Assembly (NCBI RefSeq): GCF_003337435.1
Contig: NZ_QPJS01000001.1
Span: forward strand, 51,451-115,450
Reading direction: 5' to 3'
DNA length: 64,000 bases
Source: Schleiferia thermophila
GTDB taxonomy: Bacteria; Bacteroidota; Bacteroidia; Flavobacteriales; Schleiferiaceae
Below the pieces are notes generated by a model. That model saw nothing but the letters and a program-made list of their open reading frames with translations. It was not told the DNA's origin and did not search any database. Below are positions 18,905 through 27,244 of the stretch, one piece after another. A program made the position numbers and the translations under genes. Position 1 is the stretch's first letter, and the number at the start of each line of letters is the position of its first letter.

Positions 18905-19426
18905 ATGTCGAAAGACGCATTTAACTTCAGAATTAACGAACAAATCACTGTGCCACAAGTACGATTAGTAGGTGATAACGTAGAAAACGGCGTGTACAGC
19001 ACTCAAAAAGCATTGTCGATGGCCGAAGACCAAGGCCTTGACCTAGTGATGATTACCGAAAAAGCAAATCCACCGGTCTGCAAAATCATCGATTACAAGA
19101 AATTTCTGTACGAGCAAAAGAAAAAACAAAAGGAAATTCAGCAAAATGCAGCTAAAATCATTGTAAAAGAAATCCGATTCGGACCACAGACCGACGACCA
19201 CGATTTCGAATTTAAAAAGAAACATGCAAAAACTTTTCTCGAAGAAGGCGCTAAAGTTAAAGCTTATGTTTTCTTTAAGGGCAGAAGTATTGTGTATAAG
19301 GAACAAGGAGAGATACTTTTGCTTCGCCTTGCGCAGGAGCTTGAAGATGTAGGAAAAGTTGAGTCATTGCCTAAGCTCGAAGGTAAGAGAATGATAATGA
19401 TTATAGCCCCTAAAAAGAAAAAATAA
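18905..19426 (+). CDS. infC: Translation initiation factor IF-3
   Basis: IF-3 binds the 30S subunit and checks start codon selection. The 173-residue protein has the N-domain start [17 protein letters not shown], the lysine-rich linker ([36 protein letters not shown]) and the C-domain. It lies 18 bases after thrS. The start is an ordinary ATG rather than the rare codon used for autoregulation in enterobacteria. Confidence 0.97.
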   Translation: MSKDAFNFRINEQITVPQVRLVGDNVENGVYSTQKALSMAEDQGLDLVMITEKANPPVCKIIDYKKFLYEQKKKQKEIQQNAAKIIVKEIRFGPQTDDHDFEFKKKHAKTFLEEGAKVKAYVFFKGRSIVYKEQGEILLLRLAQELEDVGKVESLPKLEGKRMIMIIAPKKKK

Positions 19427-19459
19427 ACCGTCGAATTCTCATATAAAAACTGATTGGTT

Positions 19460-19654
19460 ATGCCAAAGATGAAAACAAAATCAAGCGCCAAGAAGCGCTT
19501 CTCGATCACGGCCACAGGCAAGATCAAGAGAAAACAATCAGGAAAACGCCATATCCTGACCAAAAAGGCCACCGACCGCAAAAGAGCGCTCACCAAAGAC
19601 GCTTTTGTGCACAAGGCTGACCTTCCCAATGTCAAATTGATGCTCTGCATCTAA
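19460..19654 (+). CDS. rpmI: 50S ribosomal protein L35
   Basis: This short, very basic 64-residue protein begins [14 protein letters not shown], the L35 signature, and contains GKRHILTKK. The frame extends two codons upstream, but the ATG at 19460 fits the family exactly. It sits between infC and rplT in the conserved order. Confidence 0.96.
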   Translation: MPKMKTKSSAKKRFSITATGKIKRKQSGKRHILTKKATDRKRALTKDAFVHKADLPNVKLMLCI

Positions 19655-19741
19655 ATACTTCCAACACGGTTTCAAAACCCTGTGCATGGCCTTTAAAGAG
19701 CTTGAAAATCAAGCCGCCTATCACAAAAAAACGCAATCCAC

Positions 19742-20086
19742 ATGTCAAGAGCAGTAAATCACGTAGCCTCAAGAGCCAGGAGAAAAAAGATTCTTAAACT
19801 CGCCAAAGGATATTACGGCCGTAGAAAAAATGTATGGACAGTAGCCAAAAACGCCGTTGAAAAAGCACTCAGCTATCAATATCGCGACCGCAAAGCCAAA
19901 AAGAGAAATTTCCGCTCTCTTTGGATCATGAGAATCAACGCTGGAGCGAGGCAGCACGGTATGTCATATTCCGTTTTTATCAATAAGCTGAAAAATGCCA
20001 ACATCGACCTCAATCGGAAGGTGCTCGCAGATCTGGCGATGAATCATCCAGAAGCTTTCAGAGCTGTAGTGGAAAAAGTAAAGTAA
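19742..20086 (+). CDS. rplT: 50S ribosomal protein L20
   Basis: L20 binds 23S rRNA early in 50S assembly. The 114-residue protein has the characteristic [20 protein letters not shown] and [15 protein letters not shown] segments. An 87-base gap separates it from rpmI, and it is closed by a strong intrinsic terminator. Confidence 0.97.
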   Translation: MSRAVNHVASRARRKKILKLAKGYYGRRKNVWTVAKNAVEKALSYQYRDRKAKKRNFRSLWIMRINAGARQHGMSYSVFINKLKNANIDLNRKVLADLAMNHPEAFRAVVEKVK

Positions 20087-20112
20087 TGATACAATAGAGA
20101 ATTCGACACTCT

Positions 20113-20142
20113 GACCGGCCTATGGGCCGGTCTTTTTATTTT
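20113..20142 (+). terminator. Intrinsic terminator of the thrS-rplT operon
   Basis: A perfect 8-bp stem, GACCGGCC (20113-20120) with GGCCGGTC (20125-20132), has a 4-base loop and is followed by a T-rich run (TTTTTATTTTT). Confidence 0.92.
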
Positions 20143-20192
20143 TAAAAGTCCTTCCTTCGTATTGGAGCATAGCGTATGTGTAATCGGTAAAA

Positions 20193-20400
20193 TATTTTTG
20201 ATTTACTATTGTCATATTCAAGAATTTTATTTTCATTTGTCCCATGCAAACAATCTGGTGTCCAAATATCAGGTATAATAAGGTGATGATGAATCACCTG
20301 TACCCACTGTTTGGCGCCCGGTTGATGGATTTTGGCACATAATTACAAGACTTAAATCGAAGAGTTAACCAGAAGGGCGCCCCAAAAAGGCGCCCTTCGC
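20193..20400 (+). ncRNA. Candidate structured leader or small RNA (no family recognised)
   Basis: This stretch between rplT and the small ORF at 20415 has a -7-like box (TATTTTTG, 20193-20200) and several possible helices: AGGTGAT/ATCACCT (20281-20287 with 20293-20299), an outer GGTA/TACC, a further pairing of GTG-CCAAA near 20258 with TTTGGCAC near 20331-20338, and a perfect 10-bp hairpin GAAGGGCGCC/GGCGCCCTTC (20372-20381 with 20389-20398). The segment TTTGGCGCCC at about 20311-20320 could compete for the last hairpin. The T-run after the hairpin is weak. It might be a small RNA or an attenuator-like leader; neither is shown. Confidence 0.3.
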
Positions 20401-20414
20401 AATTTTACGGGCCT

Positions 20415-20768
20415 ATGATTCACCAGACCGAAAAAATCAGCATCTATCCACCTGAGACTTCAGGGCCAATTTCGGCTGATCAACAGTATTCACTACTTGA
20501 GCTTCTGAAGATCGTCGAGTGTGAATACAGAAATCAACTCTCAGAGCTTCACCACAGGTATCAAAAGCCTCTTACGCTGAGGGATGTGGAGCTCCAAAAT
20601 CAGGAACCTGCCCCTCGGAATCAGAAACTCGTCGTACGAAGTTATGTGTACCGCAAGGACAAAAAAGGCGATATTGAAATACGAATTTTTGTACACTCAA
20701 CAGGAAAAAAAACCGAGAGAAGAGTAGCTAAGGCCATCTACACTCTCAATGTTTCATCCAATGGTTGA
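20415..20768 (+). CDS. Small uncharacterised protein
   Basis: I do not recognise this 117-residue protein. It is charged and soluble in appearance, with no signal peptide or membrane helix, a helical middle (YSLLELLKIVECEYRNQLSE) and a basic C-terminal half (RSYVYRKDKKGDIEIRIF). It begins 17 bases after a strong hairpin and overlaps the 3' end of convergent mtaB by 31 bases. The frame has no obvious codon oddity but family support is lacking, so it may be a lineage-specific gene. Confidence 0.5.
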   Translation: MIHQTEKISIYPPETSGPISADQQYSLLELLKIVECEYRNQLSELHHRYQKPLTLRDVELQNQEPAPRNQKLVVRSYVYRKDKKGDIEIRIFVHSTGKKTERRVAKAIYTLNVSSNG

Positions 20769-22129
20769 AACACTGGATTGTCCTTTTGAGAAGGTGGGTA
20801 GCTGGGAGAATCCACCGGAACAACTCTTACAATCCCTGATTCATCTATAGAGTTGAGCACTACGCGCTGAGTAGAGTTGACCAGATGAGGATTCCAAAAG
20901 GTCTTACAGCGAATGTAGTTTTCCGTATATCCTTGGATATACCCCTGCTTGTTTTCGGTTTCCCAGAGCACGGTGTGAATTTTACCCAGCTGACTTTCAT
21001 AATAAGCCCTTTGCAGCTTAGCTGACAGGGTTCGCAGCATTTTGTTTCGACCTTTGCGCTCTGAAACCGGAACTTTGCCCGGCATCATTGCAGCAGGGGT
21101 ATTGTCGCGCTCTGAGTATGTAAACACATGCAAGTACGAGATGGGAAGACTTTTAATAAACTCATAGGTTTCCATGAAATGCGCTTCTGTTTCACCTGGA
21201 AATCCTACAATTACATCCGCCCCTATACAGGCATCAGGCATCAGAGAGGTAATGAGTGCTACCCGGTCGGCATATAGTGCGCGCTTGTAGCGCCGGCGCA
21301 TAAGGCCGAGGATGTAGTCACTTCCGCTTTGCAGGGGAATGTGGAAGTGAGGCACAAAACGCTTGCTTTGGGCTACAAATTGTATAATTTCATCCGATAG
21401 CAGATTGGGTTCAATGCTCGAAATCCGGATTCTGTCAATGCCATCTACTTCATCAAGGGCTGCGATGAGATCCATGAAGGTGTGCTCGTGTTTTTTGTTG
21501 CCAAATTCTCCTTTGCCAAAATCTCCTGTATTCACTCCAGTGAGCACAATTTCGCGAATGCCTTGCCCTGCTATTTCACGGGCTTTTGTCAGGATGTTGT
21601 CCAATGTGTCGCTTCGGGATATGCCTCTGGCCAGAGGGATGGTGCAATAGGAGCATTTGTAGTCGCATCCGTCTTGTACTTTCAGAAATGCCCTTGTACG
21701 GTCGCCTATGCTGTAAGAGCTTACAAAAACATTGGCCTCTGATATCTCACAGGAATGCACTTTTCCTTTGTCGCTTTTCTTGAGGGAGGTCAGATAGTTG
21801 AGAATATTGAATTTTTCGGTAGCACCAAGCACGAGGTCAACTCCCGGAATGTTGGCGATTTCTTCGGGTTTCAGCTGAGCATAGCAGCCGATGACTATTA
21901 TCACACCTTCCGGATTTGCTCTGAGAGCGCGGTGTACGATTTGCCTGGTTTCATTGTCCGCATTTTGAGTGACAGAGCAGGTGTTGATTACAAAAACATC
22001 TGCCGGCTGATCAAATCCTACTTTCTCAAAACCGCTTTCTACAAAATTTCGGGCAATCGTAGAAGTTTCAGCGAAATTAAGTTTGCAGCCTAAGGTGTGA
22101 AATGCAACTTTTAATCCGGTAGTATTCAT
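20738..22129 (-). CDS. mtaB: tRNA t6A37 methylthiotransferase MtaB
   Basis: MtaB converts N6-threonylcarbamoyladenosine at position 37 of ANN-decoding tRNAs to its 2-methylthio form. The UPF0004 domain supplies three Cys (LGCKLNFAET, INTCSVTQNADN, VIGCYAQ) for one [4Fe-4S] cluster; the radical-SAM motif is CDYKCSYCTIPLARG. The frame extends to 22171 but ATG at 22129 gives the standard start (MNTTGLKVAFHTLGCKLN). That start overlaps the ATG of the divergent solute-binding gene within the four bases CATG at 22127-22130. Length is 463 residues. Confidence 0.93.
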   Translation of the reverse strand: MNTTGLKVAFHTLGCKLNFAETSTIARNFVESGFEKVGFDQPADVFVINTCSVTQNADNETRQIVHRALRANPEGVIIVIGCYAQLKPEEIANIPGVDLVLGATEKFNILNYLTSLKKSDKGKVHSCEISEANVFVSSYSIGDRTRAFLKVQDGCDYKCSYCTIPLARGISRSDTLDNILTKAREIAGQGIREIVLTGVNTGDFGKGEFGNKKHEHTFMDLIAALDEVDGIDRIRISSIEPNLLSDEIIQFVAQSKRFVPHFHIPLQSGSDYILGLMRRRYKRALYADRVALITSLMPDACIGADVIVGFPGETEAHFMETYEFIKSLPISYLHVFTYSERDNTPAAMMPGKVPVSERKGRNKMLRTLSAKLQRAYYESQLGKIHTVLWETENKQGYIQGYTENYIRCKTFWNPHLVNSTQRVVLNSIDESGIVRVVPVDSPSYPPSQKDNPVFQPLDETLRV

Positions 22130-23756
22130 GAGCGCAAAGGTAACATTTAGATGCAGTTGGTTGTTTTTCACAGCTTTGCTCTTTTTAAGTGCTTTAACGA
22201 ATTGTCAAAAAACGGATACTAATACACGCAGCTACTCCGTATTTCGCTACAACGAGTCAGCGGGAATCAGTTCGCTCGACCCGGCCTTTGCCAGGGCACA
22301 AAACAACATTTGGGTCGTACATCAACTCTACAACACGCTCGTGGAATATGATGACCAGCTTCAAATTAAGCCCTCGCTTGCAATACAATATTCCATGAGC
22401 GATGATGGACTTCAATACCATTTCAAGTTGAGGAGGGAAGTCTATTTTCACGAAAGCCATCTCTTTCATCCACTATCCACGAGAATGGTCAATGCTTATG
22501 ATGTCGTGTATTCACTGCGTCGTCTCAGCGACAGCAGACTAGCTGCTCCGGGTTCCTGGACTATGAACTATGTGGACAAGATCGAAGCCGTAACCGAAGA
22601 CAGTCTGACCATTACCCTGAAAAAGCCTTTTCCACCTTTTCTCGGAATTCTCACCATGAAATATTGCAGCATCGTGCCGGCAGAAGTAGGTAATAAGCCT
22701 TCCGGATGGTTGAGTAAAAACCCCGTGGGTACGGGTCCTTTTTATCTGAAACTTTGGCAAGACAACGAAATAATGATCCTTCGAAAAAATCCAAAATACT
22801 TCGAACTCGATGAATATGGTCACCACTTGCCCTATCTCGATGCCGTACGTATTAGCTTTATAACCGAAAAACAAAGCGCTTTCCTGGAATTGCTCAACGA
22901 ACGACTTGATATGATCAGCGGACTGGATGCTTCTTACAAAGATGAAATTTTAAATGAACTCGGTCAGCTCAATCCCAGATATCAAAAGCGCTTTGTCTTG
23001 CAAAAGGCTGATTACCTGAATACAGAGTATTTGGCATTTAACTATGCCAAAGTAACCGAACAAAGCAATCCGTGGAGCGATGTGCGACTTAGAAAAGCGA
23101 TAAATCTGGCAATCAACAAAGAAGCAATTGTACTTTACTTGCGTAATGGAGCGGGCATACCTGCCAGGCAAGGTTTTGTACCACCGGCACTTAATCCACA
23201 AGTTGTCTATCGAGAATCCTTTAACCCCGAATTGGCCAGGCAGCTTATATCCTCGTCCGGTATTCCTGCCGATGATTTAAGGCTGATATTAAACACTACT
23301 GCGGCCTATGCAGACATGGCCGAACTCATTCAGCAAGACCTTGCCAAAGTGGGCATACAGCTGCAGATAGACGTACAACCTCCATCCAACTTACGTCAGA
23401 ATATGGCTTCCGGGGCAGTAACGTTTTACAGAGGTAGTTGGATAGCGGATTATGCCGACGGAGAGAATTATCTCAGTTTGTTTTACAGCAAAAACCTTCC
23501 GCCAGCCGGCCCAAATTATGCCCGCTTTACCGATGTAAATTTCGATCGCTGGTATGACGAATTGGCTCGTACTACAGATGCTGACCGCCGATTGTATTTG
23601 ATCAGTCGCATGGATAGCCTGCTGATGGAACAAGCAGTGGTGATACCACTGATGTACGACCAGGTGGTGCGATTGGTACACCGCAGAGCGGCCGAACTAC
23701 CTATTAACTCGATTAATCTTTTGGAGCTCAGACGTTTGAATATTTCAGCTCCCTAA
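22128..23756 (+). CDS. ABC transporter solute-binding lipoprotein, family 5 (peptide/nickel type)
   Basis: The product has a lipoprotein signal with lipobox Cys (LFLSALTNC) and the family 5 fold: SLDPAFARAQNNIWVVHQLYNTLVEYD, FKLRREVYFHE, NAYDVVYSLRRL, NPVGTGPFYLKLW and LRKAINLAINKEAI. Family 5 proteins deliver oligopeptides, dipeptides, nickel or similar ligands to an inner-membrane ABC transporter. No permease or ATPase is adjacent, so the partner is elsewhere or absent. Length is 542 residues. The start overlaps that of mtaB on the other strand. Confidence 0.9.
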   Translation: MSAKVTFRCSWLFFTALLFLSALTNCQKTDTNTRSYSVFRYNESAGISSLDPAFARAQNNIWVVHQLYNTLVEYDDQLQIKPSLAIQYSMSDDGLQYHFKLRREVYFHESHLFHPLSTRMVNAYDVVYSLRRLSDSRLAAPGSWTMNYVDKIEAVTEDSLTITLKKPFPPFLGILTMKYCSIVPAEVGNKPSGWLSKNPVGTGPFYLKLWQDNEIMILRKNPKYFELDEYGHHLPYLDAVRISFITEKQSAFLELLNERLDMISGLDASYKDEILNELGQLNPRYQKRFVLQKADYLNTEYLAFNYAKVTEQSNPWSDVRLRKAINLAINKEAIVLYLRNGAGIPARQGFVPPALNPQVVYRESFNPELARQLISSSGIPADDLRLILNTTAAYADMAELIQQDLAKVGIQLQIDVQPPSNLRQNMASGAVTFYRGSWIADYADGENYLSLFYSKNLPPAGPNYARFTDVNFDRWYDELARTTDADRRLYLISRMDSLLMEQAVVIPLMYDQVVRLVHRRAAELPINSINLLELRRLNISAP

Positions 23757-23812
23757 CCAAAAATGACCAAGGCTGTGAGCACTTATTGCCGTGAAAAAGG
23801 AGTCCGGCATAT

Positions 23813-24190
23813 TCACGCCTTCCCAGACTTCTGCAGGTATATATAGGAGAGAAATAATGCAATGAGAGCCAGATATATGGCAATATTCCAGTGCTTAATG
23901 GTTTTTTTTATTCGGATACTTTTTTCATCGTCGCTTTCGGCCATATCTACCGGAAATAGCAATGGATACATCAGCAATGCTTCTGAGCGGATTGCCCTTT
24001 CCTCTGGATTTTTCCAATCGAAGATCACCAAATCTATAGGACTGAATACGGGTTTGGTTTTGTATTGCTTCTTTTGGCTTTGCTGATGCTGCAGCAGTTT
24101 CAAGTGCCAGTACACTTTGAAGAAATACAGTACAAACAGAGAAAAAGTGGTGACAATGAATAGAAACAAGGCAATAAAAATGGCCGTCAT
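23813..24190 (-). CDS. Small membrane protein of unknown function
   Basis: I do not recognise this 125-residue protein. It has an N-terminal membrane helix (IFIALFLFIVTTFSLFVLYFF), a central hydrophilic stretch including PIDLVIFDWKNPEERAIRSEAL, and a C-terminal helix (IAIYLALIALFLSYIYL). It overlaps the glycosyltransferase stop by four bases (ATGA), so it is the last gene of an smpB-glycosyltransferase-membrane protein operon. Confidence 0.65.
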   Translation of the reverse strand: MTAIFIALFLFIVTTFSLFVLYFFKVYWHLKLLQHQQSQKKQYKTKPVFSPIDLVIFDWKNPEERAIRSEALLMYPLLFPVDMAESDDEKSIRIKKTIKHWNIAIYLALIALFLSYIYLQKSGKA

Positions 24191-24966
24191 GAAGCGTTGG
24201 TTTGATTGTAAAGATCTCGCAATTTCAAATATCTCTCAAATACTGCCCAGGCCTGTATGGTGCTGATGGCCAGCCCGGGAATACCATCTAATATACCTAA
24301 TTGAATGAAGTAGTGTTTTATAAATCTGAACATGGGTTTCACAACAAAGTGAAACATACTAGGATTTGTGCCTTTGCGGTAAAGTTCCTGGCTTTGCCAT
24401 GAGGCGTAGCGATGGATTTTTTTCATGTATTGATCCAGTCCCTGATAGGTGTAATGTAATATATGGCCATCGAGTCTGCCGATAGGGGTAGGACATTCCA
24501 TTTCCTCGTGGACCAAAACATCAGGGTATCTGCAGGTACCATCATTGAGGATTAAGCGCACGACACTGTCGCCTTGCCAGCCACTGTAGCGGATCCACCG
24601 ACCCATGAATTGATTTTTTCTGCGAATCCAGTAGGCTTTGTGCTGAGGAGCCGGACGGGAAAGTAGGCTGTCGATAGCTTGTCTGAGGTGCTGTGTTACC
24701 TCCTCGTCGGCATCGAGAATGAGCGTCCATTGAGAAGGCATTTGGTCGAGTGCCCGGTTTTTTTGGCGGGCCGGCGTATCGTAGGGATGTCTGAAAATGG
24801 TGACGGGATAGGCAGAGGCGATGCTTTCTGTGCGATCCGTGGACCTGGCATCGAGCATCAAATAAATAGAATCTGCCCATCCATGTACTGACTGTAACAC
24901 ACGGGCAATATTTGCTTCCTCATTACCTGCTGTAATAAGGACCTGAAGGGGATGAAGGCGGGTCAT
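24187..24966 (-). CDS. Family 2 glycosyltransferase (WaaE-like)
   Basis: The 259-residue product is a GT-A fold glycosyltransferase: [16 protein letters not shown] at the N-terminus, [14 protein letters not shown], and the DxD-like [12 protein letters not shown]. The region [17 protein letters not shown] and the C-terminal hydrophobic segment resemble WaaE/LpcC-like enzymes that add sugars to the lipopolysaccharide core. The acceptor is inferred, not shown. It overlaps smpB and the small membrane protein gene by ATGA on either side. Confidence 0.88.
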   Translation of the reverse strand: MTRLHPLQVLITAGNEEANIARVLQSVHGWADSIYLMLDARSTDRTESIASAYPVTIFRHPYDTPARQKNRALDQMPSQWTLILDADEEVTQHLRQAIDSLLSRPAPQHKAYWIRRKNQFMGRWIRYSGWQGDSVVRLILNDGTCRYPDVLVHEEMECPTPIGRLDGHILHYTYQGLDQYMKKIHRYASWQSQELYRKGTNPSMFHFVVKPMFRFIKHYFIQLGILDGIPGLAISTIQAWAVFERYLKLRDLYNQTNAS

Positions 24967-25424
24967 AGTCTCAATCGGTCCATTTCGCGTTTTTGGTCCC
25001 GTTCTTTGATGGATTCGCGTTTGTCGTACAGCTTTTTGCCTCTCACCAGAGCGATGTCCATCTTCGCAAGGCCCCTGTCGTTGATAAAAAGGGAGAGTGG
25101 TACGATGGTCAGCCCCTGGTTTTTAATGAGTTCGCGTAGCTTGTGCAGCTCCCTACGAGTCAGCAGGAGTTTGCGCTCCCTCAGAGGTTCGTGATTCATG
25201 ATATTGCCGTGCGAATATTCGGCTATGTGCATGTTTTTGACAAAGAGTTCATCGCCTTTGAAATAGCAATAACTGTCCGAAAGGTTAACCTTCCCCTGCC
25301 GTATGGATTTGATTTCCGTTCCGAGCAGCTGAATTCCTGCGGTATAGCGGTCCAGTATTTCGTACTCAAACCGAGCTCTGCGGTTTTGGATGGAGACTTT
25401 CTTTTCGATTTTCTCTGCAGCCAT
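24963..25424 (-). CDS. smpB: SsrA-binding protein SmpB
   Basis: SmpB carries tmRNA to stalled ribosomes for trans-translation. The 153-residue protein has the OB-fold core ([39 protein letters not shown]), [10 protein letters not shown] and the basic C-terminal tail. ATG at 25424 ([10 protein letters not shown]) is preferred to 25454. The stop overlaps the glycosyltransferase start by ATGA. No tmRNA gene was seen nearby. Confidence 0.96.
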   Translation of the reverse strand: MAAEKIEKKVSIQNRRARFEYEILDRYTAGIQLLGTEIKSIRQGKVNLSDSYCYFKGDELFVKNMHIAEYSHGNIMNHEPLRERKLLLTRRELHKLRELIKNQGLTIVPLSLFINDRGLAKMDIALVRGKKLYDKRESIKERDQKREMDRLRL

Positions 25425-25930
25425 GATGTAGGTAAAGGTAAGAGGTTTTTGCAATAGCAGTGATTAAAATAAAACATCAAAAAAACGATAGACCTCCCTT
25501 TTTTCACGATCTTGTCCTTGGTTTATTGTTATGGGATTTGCTTGCTGTTATCAGGACAAGGGACGCAGTCAGCATTCTGTGAGAGCGGTACGTTAATAGC
25601 TCTGTAGGAGCCAAAGGGGGTCGGTCTTTGCGCCACGGTATCGGCCAGATTTTTTAGCTAAGAATGACGCTGCAGGTGATGAATAATAAAAAAGTAATCA
25701 TCAGCAATCAGAGAACCATTGTGAAGTGCCGTGCGTGCCTAAGCTACAGGCACCTGCGTGAGGGATGCGGAGGGCGCCCGCAGGGCGGTGCGCAGCACGG
25801 GAGCGGAGCGCACCCCGCAGCAGCCCGACCCCGCGCGGTAAGGCTGCCGTCAGGTAGCCGGCGCGCGGGGGCACGCCCAAATTTAAACTTTATCTTTTGA
25901 TACCTTAGCAGGCAAAAATTTTGACAAACT
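25425..25930. other. Intergenic region, about 500 bases, mostly non-coding
   Basis: Between divergent smpB and the exonuclease gene I see an inverted repeat CTTGTCCT/AGGACAAG (25511-25518 with 25553-25560), a hairpin GTGCCT/AGGCAC (25735-25740 with 25748-25753), and the GC-rich palindromic element listed separately. No tRNA or convincing small gene was found. Confidence 0.6.
25755..25882 (+). repeat. GC-rich palindromic element, copy A
   Basis: This 128-base, very GC-rich segment runs from TGCGTGAGGG to CGCCCAAAT. An inverted copy occurs at 29764-29885. Outside one variable stretch the copies differ by only three substitutions. Part of the element folds as a long hairpin: CCCCGCGCG pairs with CGCGCGGGG, enclosing an inner stem GGCTGCC/GGTAGCC with a GTCA loop. 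Its base composition is unlike that of the surrounding genes. Open frames through it are by-products of GC content. Confidence 0.85.
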
Positions 25931-27244
25931 GTGCTGTATGCAGTGGTGGATGTGGAGACTACCGGGCTTAAACCGGGCAAGGCGTCAATGACCGAAATTG
26001 CCATTGTGGTGACCGACGGGCATTCGGTGCTGGAACGGTGGTGCTCGCTGCTGAAACCGACGGAACCCATACCTCCGGATATTGCGCGGCTGACGGGCAT
26101 TACGCATGAGATGGTGGCGGTGGCGCCTGATTTTGGCGCTGTGGCAGGGAGGATCTTTGAAATGCTGAAGGACAAAATTTTTGTGGCGCATCATGTGGAG
26201 TTTGACTACGGTTTTGTGAAAGAGGCTCTCAGAGGGCAAGGATTGCATCTGAGAGCCGAACGCGTGTGTACCTCAAGACTGTTTAAAGGGCTCTATGGCG
26301 AAAAGCGGTCATCGCTGGCGTATATATGTTCGGCGCTTGGAGTCAAAAATGAAAGGCCGCACCGGGCGCTGCCCGATGCACTGGCTACGGCAAGGGCTTT
26401 TATCCGAATGTTTGGCGACCTGGGCAAGCGACTTGGCCGGATGCCGGTAGCAGGCGATCTGAAGAGGTTTCGATTGGATGGTTCCGGCGATGAATTGCCG
26501 GCGGCCACAGGGGTGTATTACCTCGTCAATGAGGTGGGCACAATCGAATATGTAGGCAAGGCAAAAAATCTTGCTCAGCGGGTGAAACAGCACTTTAACG
26601 ATACCGAAAAAGGACGGGTGACCAGTAGAGTGCACTGGAAGGTCACATACAGCGAATGGCTGGCATTGATCGTAGAAGATGCGGAAATCCAGCGTCTCTG
26701 GCCCCGGCTTAACAGTGCACAGAGAAAACTGCCGACACGGTATGGTCTGCTGAGCTACACGGATGGCCGTGGCAACATCCGCCTTGCCATCGATAAGTTG
26801 CAAAAGCATCAGGTGGCATTGGCTGAGTTCTTCAGTTTTCAGGAGGCCAGGCAGTTTTTGCTCAGCAAGGTGCGACAATACGAACTGAATGCTTCCCTTT
26901 GCGGGGCATCGCCCGACCGGCTGACAGTATATGATGAAGTGCACAATACCCGTTGCAAGGCAATGTTGGATGAGCTGAGCACTGCCAAAAAACAAGACAG
27001 AGACCTGACCGGATGGCTCAGACTCACCGATACGGATGACCGAGTGCAGGCGTACCTGGCTTTTTACAGCGGGCTGTTGGTGGGCTATGCTCTTTGCAGG
27101 GGCGGTATGCCCGGTGTCTCGTACCTGCACAGGTTGAAACCTGGTGTACTGACGCCGTATTACCTGAGGATGATATTTTCGCAGTCGGATTCAAAACTTT
27201 TTATCAGAGATGCACAACTTGCTGCTGCATTGGAAGCGCTTTAA
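25931..27244 (+). CDS. DnaQ-like exonuclease fused to a GIY-YIG (UvrC/Cho-type) nuclease domain
   Basis: Residues 1-165 form a DEDDh 3'-5' exonuclease: VVDVETTGL (Asp and Glu), GITHEMV, VAHHVEFDYGF and the final PHRALPDALAT (His and Asp). Residues about 190-290 are a GIY-YIG nuclease: ATGVYYLVNEVGTIEYVGKAKNLAQRVKQHF. The remaining 150 residues have no recognised domain. Similar fusions are known in other bacteria and are linked to nucleotide excision repair by analogy with Cho. The start is GTG at 25931. The gene overlaps the next gene by 35 bases and lies just inside copy A of the GC-rich element. Confidence 0.85.
   Translation: MLYAVVDVETTGLKPGKASMTEIAIVVTDGHSVLERWCSLLKPTEPIPPDIARLTGITHEMVAVAPDFGAVAGRIFEMLKDKIFVAHHVEFDYGFVKEALRGQGLHLRAERVCTSRLFKGLYGEKRSSLAYICSALGVKNERPHRALPDALATARAFIRMFGDLGKRLGRMPVAGDLKRFRLDGSGDELPAATGVYYLVNEVGTIEYVGKAKNLAQRVKQHFNDTEKGRVTSRVHWKVTYSEWLALIVEDAEIQRLWPRLNSAQRKLPTRYGLLSYTDGRGNIRLAIDKLQKHQVALAEFFSFQEARQFLLSKVRQYELNASLCGASPDRLTVYDEVHNTRCKAMLDELSTAKKQDRDLTGWLRLTDTDDRVQAYLAFYSGLLVGYALCRGGMPGVSYLHRLKPGVLTPYYLRMIFSQSDSKLFIRDAQLAAALEAL

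Noticed and set aside
25425..25754. Possible tmRNA or tRNA next to smpB
   Set aside because: No acceptor-stem/T-loop pattern or CCA end was found; only two short inverted repeats.
25664..26175. Open frames through GC-rich element copy A on both strands
   Set aside because: They arise because the element is GC-rich and lacks stops; the same peptide pattern appears in copy B, and both copies fold as palindromes. They are not likely genes.
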